NCBI GenBank assembly: GCA_001516045.1
Contig: LOEW01000072.1
Coordinates: forward strand, 1-43,908
Direction of reading: 5' to 3'
Length of the DNA: 43,908 nt
Origin: Desulfosporosinus sp. BRH_c37
GTDB taxonomy: Bacteria > Bacillota > Desulfitobacteriia > Desulfitobacteriales > Desulfitobacteriaceae
The notes under the pieces were generated by a model. It did not search any database, was not told where the DNA came from, and worked only from the letters and a program-made list of their open reading frames with translations. Both the position numbers and the translations under genes were made by a program. Below, piece by piece: positions 42,307-43,908 of this stretch; the stretch's first letter is position 1, and each line of letters starts with the position of its first letter.

Positions 42307-42756
42307 CTAAGTTTGACCGATTACTTCAATCTTTCTCACACCATCAATTTCTCCAAGCCCAGACAAAAGGTTTTCTGGGGTGTCTGCCATTCCTACGGTT
42401 TCAAGGGAAACCGAGACATTGGCAATTCCTTGCAGTGGAATCCCCTGATTAATAGTTAGGACATTACCTTTAACTGAGGCAATGAAATTAAGAACATGAG
42501 AGAGTACACCCGCTTTATTCTCAAGAATGAGAGAGATTGTGATAATTCTTTCTCGGCTCGCCTCATAAAAAGGGAACACGCCATCTTTATATTTATAATA
42601 GGCGCTACGACTGAGCCCTACACGCTCGACAGCATCGTTGATTGTATAGACATCCCCTTTGACAAGGAGTTCTTTCGCTTGTGCAGTCTTTAAAATTGCT
42701 TCGGGCAAAATATCTTTACTGACAATTAGAAAATCATTTGTCTTCTTGCCAACCAC
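42307..42756 (-). CDS. pheB: UPF0735 ACT-domain protein PheB
   Basis: The 149 residues begin FLIVSKDILPEAILKTAQAKELL and contain a small helix-turn-helix-like part (TINDAVERVGLSRSAYYKYKDGVFPF) and a C-terminal ACT domain (RIITISLILENKAGVLSHVLNFIASVKGNVLTINQ). This is the PheB/UPF0735 family of Firmicutes, small regulators linked to amino acid supply, often beside aspartate pathway genes. The GTG start at 42756 has an AGGGG site. The gene is 79 bases upstream of tRNA-Pro on the same strand. Confidence 0.88.
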   Translation of the reverse strand: MVGKKTNDFLIVSKDILPEAILKTAQAKELLVKGDVYTINDAVERVGLSRSAYYKYKDGVFPFYEASRERIITISLILENKAGVLSHVLNFIASVKGNVLTINQGIPLQGIANVSVSLETVGMADTPENLLSGLGEIDGVRKIEVIGQT

Positions 42757-42888
42757 TCAATCGCCCCTATCTCTTCCAATCCTTACATGCATGTTTCAAA
42801 CTTATTATATGTTAATCTGAGTAAGTTTTGCAATAATACTCACAAGATTAAATTTCATCTTATCTTACTTCGTGGATCGGTAAATCTT

Positions 42889-42930
42889 AAACAAACCCCA
42901 GTTTGAATAACTGAGGTTTGTTTTATTTTT
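42889..42930. terminator. bidirectional terminator between the acyl-CoA dehydrogenase gene and pheB
   Basis: AACAAACCCCAGTT and AACTGAGGTTTGTT form a 13-14 base stem with one mismatch around a 6-base loop. A T-rich run follows on the plus strand and a weaker one on the minus strand, where it lies after the dehydrogenase stop. The rest of 42757-43075 shows no gene. Confidence 0.7.
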
Positions 42931-43075
42931 CACATATCACTCAGTTAAAAATTAAAAAACGAAAGTAGCAAAGGTAGGTCATCCCAATAGTATGATAACT
43001 ATAATAAACTATAAAGTCATACGGAAAGTCGGGCATCGCTGCCAATTCGCAACTAATCCATTCTTCCCCCAACTA

Positions 43076-43908
43076 CTACCTATTTGGCTGATAACCAAGT
43101 TCGATGTTAGCAATAATCTGCATATGAATGTTAGATGTTCCCTCCAGAGTTTCAAACTGCTTGGCATCGCGGAGCCATCTGCCGCAAGGATATTCAGTTG
43201 AATAACCATAGGATCCGTAGACTTTCATGGCCATGTTGGCACCATGAACCGCTGCATTACAGCCGAATAACTTAGCCATCGAAGTGGCCTGTTGGTTAGG
43301 CAATTTGTTTTCTTTAAGCCAAGCAGCATGATAAACGAGATATTTAGCTGCTTCATCTTCTAGCTTCATTTCGGCAAGCTGCTGCTGAACCATTTGATAT
43401 TTTCCAATTTGTTTGCCAAACTGAGTACGTTCATTAGCATATTGTACAGCACCCTCTAGGCAGGCTGCTGATAGAGCTGCCGAACCGGTAGCGCAACCCA
43501 TCCGCGTGTTATTCAACATGAACATGCAAATCAAAAAGCCCTTATTAAGAGGTCCTAAAAGATTTTCTTTCGGAATGACGGCGTTTTCAAACACTAGTTC
43601 CGAAGTCGGAGCAGGCCACATGCCGACTTTTTTGAGAATCGGGATTCTGGTAATACCCGGAGTATTATTATAGTCCACGATAAAACAGGATAGTCCCTTA
43701 GATCCTGCGCCTTTTTCAGTAACGGCATAGAGCAGTCCGACATCGCAGGTATGGCCTCCTGATATCCACATTTTGGAGCCATTCACCAACCAGTGGTCAC
43801 CCTTATCTACTGCAAAGGTCTTCATACTGGCCACATCGGAACCAGTGTTAGCTTCGGTTATCGCAAAACTACCTACAGTTTTCCCACTTACAAGATCGGG
43901 TATATACT
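43076..43908 (-). CDS. acyl-CoA dehydrogenase, 5' end outside the window
   Basis: The frame is open to the window end; the GTG at 43834 is internal, since VGSFAITEANTGSDVASMKT runs across it. The visible 277 residues include the substrate- and FAD-contacting GSD and WISGG segments, the middle beta domain (GVTRIPI-like TPGITRIPILKKVGMWPAPTSELVFENAVIP) and the C-terminal helical domain with RTQFGKQIGKYQMVQQQLAEM and the conserved CGRWLRDAKQFETLEGTSNIHMQIIA, where the glutamate in LEGTS is at the usual catalytic-base position. It oxidises acyl-CoA at C2-C3 with FAD and passes electrons to ETF. Probably a core catabolic gene outside the island. Confidence 0.95.
   Translation of the reverse strand, partial: YIPDLVSGKTVGSFAITEANTGSDVASMKTFAVDKGDHWLVNGSKMWISGGHTCDVGLLYAVTEKGAGSKGLSCFIVDYNNTPGITRIPILKKVGMWPAPTSELVFENAVIPKENLLGPLNKGFLICMFMLNNTRMGCATGSAALSAACLEGAVQYANERTQFGKQIGKYQMVQQQLAEMKLEDEAAKYLVYHAAWLKENKLPNQQATSMAKLFGCNAAVHGANMAMKVYGSYGYSTEYPCGRWLRDAKQFETLEGTSNIHMQIIANIELGYQPNR

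Noticed and set aside
1..43908. CRISPR array
   Set aside because: No series of regularly spaced identical repeats with unique spacers; the repeats at 39630-39709 are only three and irregularly spaced.

Overview
The window looks like part of the chromosome of a spore-former-type Firmicute, probably of the Desulfosporosinus/Desulfitobacterium kind. This is inferred from moderate-to-low GC, strong AGGAGG-like ribosome binding sites, many TTG and GTG starts, a PheB/UPF0735 ACT protein and an acyl-CoA dehydrogenase; no taxonomic search was possible. About 1-39.3 kb is accessory DNA, essentially a defence island. Apart from the partial transposon gene at the left edge, every gene called from 0.4 to 39.3 kb is on the minus strand. 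The right end (41.8-43.9 kb) is a chromosomal border: an integrase remnant, a tRNA-Pro(GGG), pheB and an acyl-CoA dehydrogenase gene that runs off the window.

Left part (0-10.7 kb): the 3' end of an ExeA-like transposon ATPase and the transposon end, which appears to cut a sacsin-type HATPase gene. Then a run of nuclease-like and small genes: DUF2779 nuclease, ParB-like protein, zinc ribbon, DUF6884-GIY-YIG protein, CoiA-like nuclease and an unknown. Next is a compact CBASS operon: Cap5 (HNH-SAVED) followed by a CD-NTase with an AGS-C domain, with one base between them.

Middle (11-26.5 kb): a 1502-residue DUF4062-STAND NTPase resembling bacterial NLR-type defence proteins, a small alarmone hydrolase-like HD protein, a vWA protein beside a macro-domain protein, and a HigB/HigA-like toxin-antitoxin pair whose antitoxin carries an ImmA/IrrE protease domain. 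A BglII-like nuclease follows, and then a two-gene unit of an RpoD-like sigma factor and a RecQ-like helicase. The sigma stop codon lies inside the helicase Shine-Dalgarno sequence. The sigma factor keeps the -35 reading helix but has changed -10 reading residues.

Right part (26.9-39.4 kb): an apparently ORF-less group IIC-type intron placed directly after a rho-independent terminator. That terminator ends a type I restriction-modification operon (hsdM, hsdS, hsdR, YgjP-like metallopeptidase, PC4/YdbC-like protein). Upstream are an unrecognised 283-residue protein and a three-gene operon behind a good sigma-A promoter: a MazF-like toxin with intact catalytic residues, a half-length HsdS-like protein and an HsdM-like protein whose catalytic motif reads APPF instead of NPPF. 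No MazE antitoxin and no HsdR accompany it. This operon and the sigma-helicase pair are the best candidates for undescribed systems.

From 39.6 to 41.8 kb there are no convincing genes. The region holds IS21-like terminal repeats and a mosaic of GC-rich dispersed repeats in both orientations, ending at the integrase remnant next to the 3' end of tRNA-Pro, a usual integration site for islands.
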